Shown here: positions 6,309 through 8,443 of the stretch, piece after piece
Layout: each line of letters begins with the position of its first letter
Numbering within the stretch: position 1 is the stretch's first letter
Assembly: GCA_023432725.1 (NCBI GenBank)
Contig: JAEYUH010000189.1
Location: forward strand, 1-8,443
Source of the DNA: Actinomycetes bacterium
GTDB taxonomy: Bacteria > Actinomycetota > Actinomycetes > Propionibacteriales > Propionibacteriaceae
Reading direction: 5' to 3'
DNA length: 8,443 nt
Translations under genes and position numbers: made by a program
The notes under the pieces: generated by a model
Told to the model about the DNA's origin: nothing
The model's input: only the letters and a program-made list of their open reading frames with translations
The model's database searches: none

Positions 6309-7544
6309 GTGAACAACAGATCCATCAAGCTCATGGGTGCGACGATCCTCGTCGCGTCGCTGGCGCTGGCCGGCTGCGGCTCTCGCGAGCCGGTCGCCTC
6401 GCCGACGGCCGGTGGGAGCGCGACGTCCGCACCTGCGGAGAACAAGGTTGCCAAGATCGGCTTCATCGCCCCGCTGTCAGGCGGCCTGTCCGCCCTCGGC
6501 ACCGGCATGCGGAACTCGGTCCAGCTGGCCGTCGACCAGGCCAACGAGTCGGGCGCCATCCCCGGCTGGACGCTCGAGTTCGTCCCGATGGACGACGAGG
6601 CCAAGCCCGACGTCGGTGCGAACGCCGCCACCTCGCTGGCTGCCGATGACGAGGTCGTCGGTGTCGTGGGAACGCTGAACTCCGGCGTCGCCCAGAGCGT
6701 GATCCCGATCCTCGACGCCGCCAAGATCGTCCAGGTCTCGCCGGCCAACACCAACCCGACGCTCACCCAGGGCGCCGACCCGGCCAACCCGAGCCGGCCG
6801 AACGCCAACTACTTCCGGACCGCGACCACCGACGCCGTCCAGGGCCCGGTCGCCGCGAAGTTCCTGCTGGACAGCGGGGTCAAGAAGGTCGCCACGGTGC
6901 ACAACAAGGGCACCTACGGCCAGGGCCTGGTCGAGGCCTTCACCAAGGCCTACACCGATGGTGGCGGCCAGGTGGTCGCCGCCGAGTCGATCGACGCCGA
7001 CGCATCCGACTACACCACGGTGGTCACCAAGATCGCGACCGCCGGTCCCGAGGTCGTCTACTTCGGTGGCGAGTACCCCTCGGGTGGTCCGCTGTCGAAC
7101 CAGATGAAGGCCAACGGCCTGAACGTCCCGCTGATGGGCGGCGACGGCATCTTCGACCCGACCTTCATCGAACTCGCGGGTAGCGGGTCCGACGGCGACC
7201 TCGCCACCTCCGTGGGTGCGCCGCCGGAGGAGCTGCCGTCGGCGGCCGACTTCATCGCCGCCTACAAGGCCAAGGGCTTCGCCGAGCCCTACGCGGCCTA
7301 CGGCCCGATGTCCTACGACGCCGCCAACGCCATCATCGAGGCGCTGAAGGTGGCCCTGCCGAACGCTACCGACGCCAAGTCTGCGCGTGAGGCGATCGTC
7401 GCCGCCACCAACGACGTCGCCTTCGACGGTGCGTCCGGCCGGGTGGAGTTCGACGAGTACGGCGACACCATCACCCGCACCATCACGGTCTACAAGGTCG
7501 CCAACGGCGCCTGGGTGACCGAGAAGGTGGTGAACCTGGACTGA
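6309..7544 (+). CDS. livJ: Branched-chain amino acid ABC transporter, substrate-binding lipoprotein
   Basis: A 411-residue extracytoplasmic lipoprotein that captures the substrate for a LivHMGF-type importer. The signal peptide has R4 and K7, a hydrophobic core and the lipobox LAGC (20-23), so Cys23 would be lipidated and anchored to the membrane. A Ser/Ala/Thr/Pro-rich tether (25-46) precedes a type I periplasmic-binding fold (Peripla_BP_6/LivJ) from about residue 47. Family-type segments are IGFIAPLSG (50-58), the ligand-loop SPANTNPTLT (144-153), YFRTATTDAVQGP (168-180), NKGTYGQG (199-206) and YFGGEY (251-256). The livH partner downstream supports amino acid uptake; the exact ligand (Leu/Ile/Val or another amide or amino acid) cannot be read from sequence. 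The strong ribosome site and the hairpin that follows suggest high expression relative to the permease. Confidence 0.93.
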   Translation: MNNRSIKLMGATILVASLALAGCGSREPVASPTAGGSATSAPAENKVAKIGFIAPLSGGLSALGTGMRNSVQLAVDQANESGAIPGWTLEFVPMDDEAKPDVGANAATSLAADDEVVGVVGTLNSGVAQSVIPILDAAKIVQVSPANTNPTLTQGADPANPSRPNANYFRTATTDAVQGPVAAKFLLDSGVKKVATVHNKGTYGQGLVEAFTKAYTDGGGQVVAAESIDADASDYTTVVTKIATAGPEVVYFGGEYPSGGPLSNQMKANGLNVPLMGGDGIFDPTFIELAGSGSDGDLATSVGAPPEELPSAADFIAAYKAKGFAEPYAAYGPMSYDAANAIIEALKVALPNATDAKSAREAIVAATNDVAFDGASGRVEFDEYGDTITRTITVYKVANGAWVTEKVVNLD

Positions 7545-7549
7545 CCGGG

Positions 7550-7559
7550 TCACCGGTGA
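7550..7559. repeat. 10-bp perfect palindrome after livJ
   Basis: TCACCGGTGA is fully self-complementary and lies just after the livJ stop, before the larger stem-loop. Short palindromes are frequent in GC-rich DNA, so no function is claimed. Confidence 0.4.
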
Positions 7560-7569
7560 GGACGTGACA

Positions 7570-7604
7570 CGGTTGGTGCCCTCCTGCGCGGAGGGCACCA
7601 ACCG
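7570..7604 (+). terminator. Strong livJ-livH intercistronic stem-loop (attenuator or mRNA-stabilising hairpin)
   Basis: CGGTTGGTGCCCTCC (7570-7584) pairs without mismatch to 7590-7604 around a TGCGC loop: a 15-bp, mostly G/C stem. GACG (7561-7564) and CGTC (7605-7608) could extend it across a bulge. No T-run follows, so complete termination is not expected, and livH is needed downstream. Hairpins after the binding-protein gene are well known in ABC-importer operons, where they partly stop transcription or protect the upstream mRNA from 3' decay and so give more binding protein than permease. It is the strongest inverted repeat in the window. Confidence 0.8.
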
Positions 7605-7649
7605 CGTCGCCCGGGGGAGGCGGACCAAGAGAGGGAGGGTGCTGGCGGG

Positions 7650-8443
<794 letters not shown>

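Overview
The window is chromosomal DNA from a high-GC Gram-positive bacterium, almost certainly an actinobacterium. The coding regions are strongly G/C-biased at third codon positions, GTG starts are common, candidate -10 boxes have the TANNNT form, and all recognised proteins look actinobacterial. Propionibacteriaceae is plausible from the general look of the proteins, but this is a low-confidence guess.

Layout. (1) Positions 1-84 hold the first 28 codons of rpsT (ribosomal protein S20) on the minus strand. (2) A 196-bp divergent intergenic region carries a promoter and structured leader for rpsT and a GC-rich hairpin in front of lepA. (3) lepA (elongation factor 4) spans 281-2116 on the plus strand and ends in a compound hairpin. 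(4) 2243-3934 encodes an uncharacterised exported, multi-spanning membrane protein with a six-cysteine outer domain and a Pro/Ser/Gly-rich linker. (5) 4089-4904 encodes a methylthioadenosine phosphorylase (MTAP) that seems to start on a leaderless transcript. It overlaps by one base with (6) hemW (4904-6109), a radical-SAM heme chaperone. (7) A relatively AT-rich intergenic region (6110-6308) leads into a branched-chain amino acid ABC transporter: the lipoprotein binding protein livJ (6309-7544), a strong 15-bp stem-loop, and the permease livH (7650 to the window edge, truncated). livM, livG and livF would be expected just outside.

How the genes relate. rpsT and lepA are translation genes; this neighbourhood, continuing into hemW and often hrcA-dnaJ, recurs in many Actinobacteria. 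Here the heat-shock genes do not follow hemW and a nutrient-uptake operon starts instead. The one-base MTAP/hemW overlap suggests translational coupling. A possible rationale is that MTAP-type enzymes can phosphorolyse 5'-deoxyadenosine, the by-product of radical-SAM chemistry, but that is inference. The livJ-livH layout, with a stable hairpin after the binding-protein gene, is typical of importers that need more binding protein than permease.

This is mostly ordinary core-genome sequence. I found no defence system, CRISPR array, mobile element, tRNA, rRNA or convincing new multi-gene system. The points most worth following are the unknown membrane protein, the MTAP-hemW pair, the codon-usage shift across the end of hemW, and the RNA structures around livJ.
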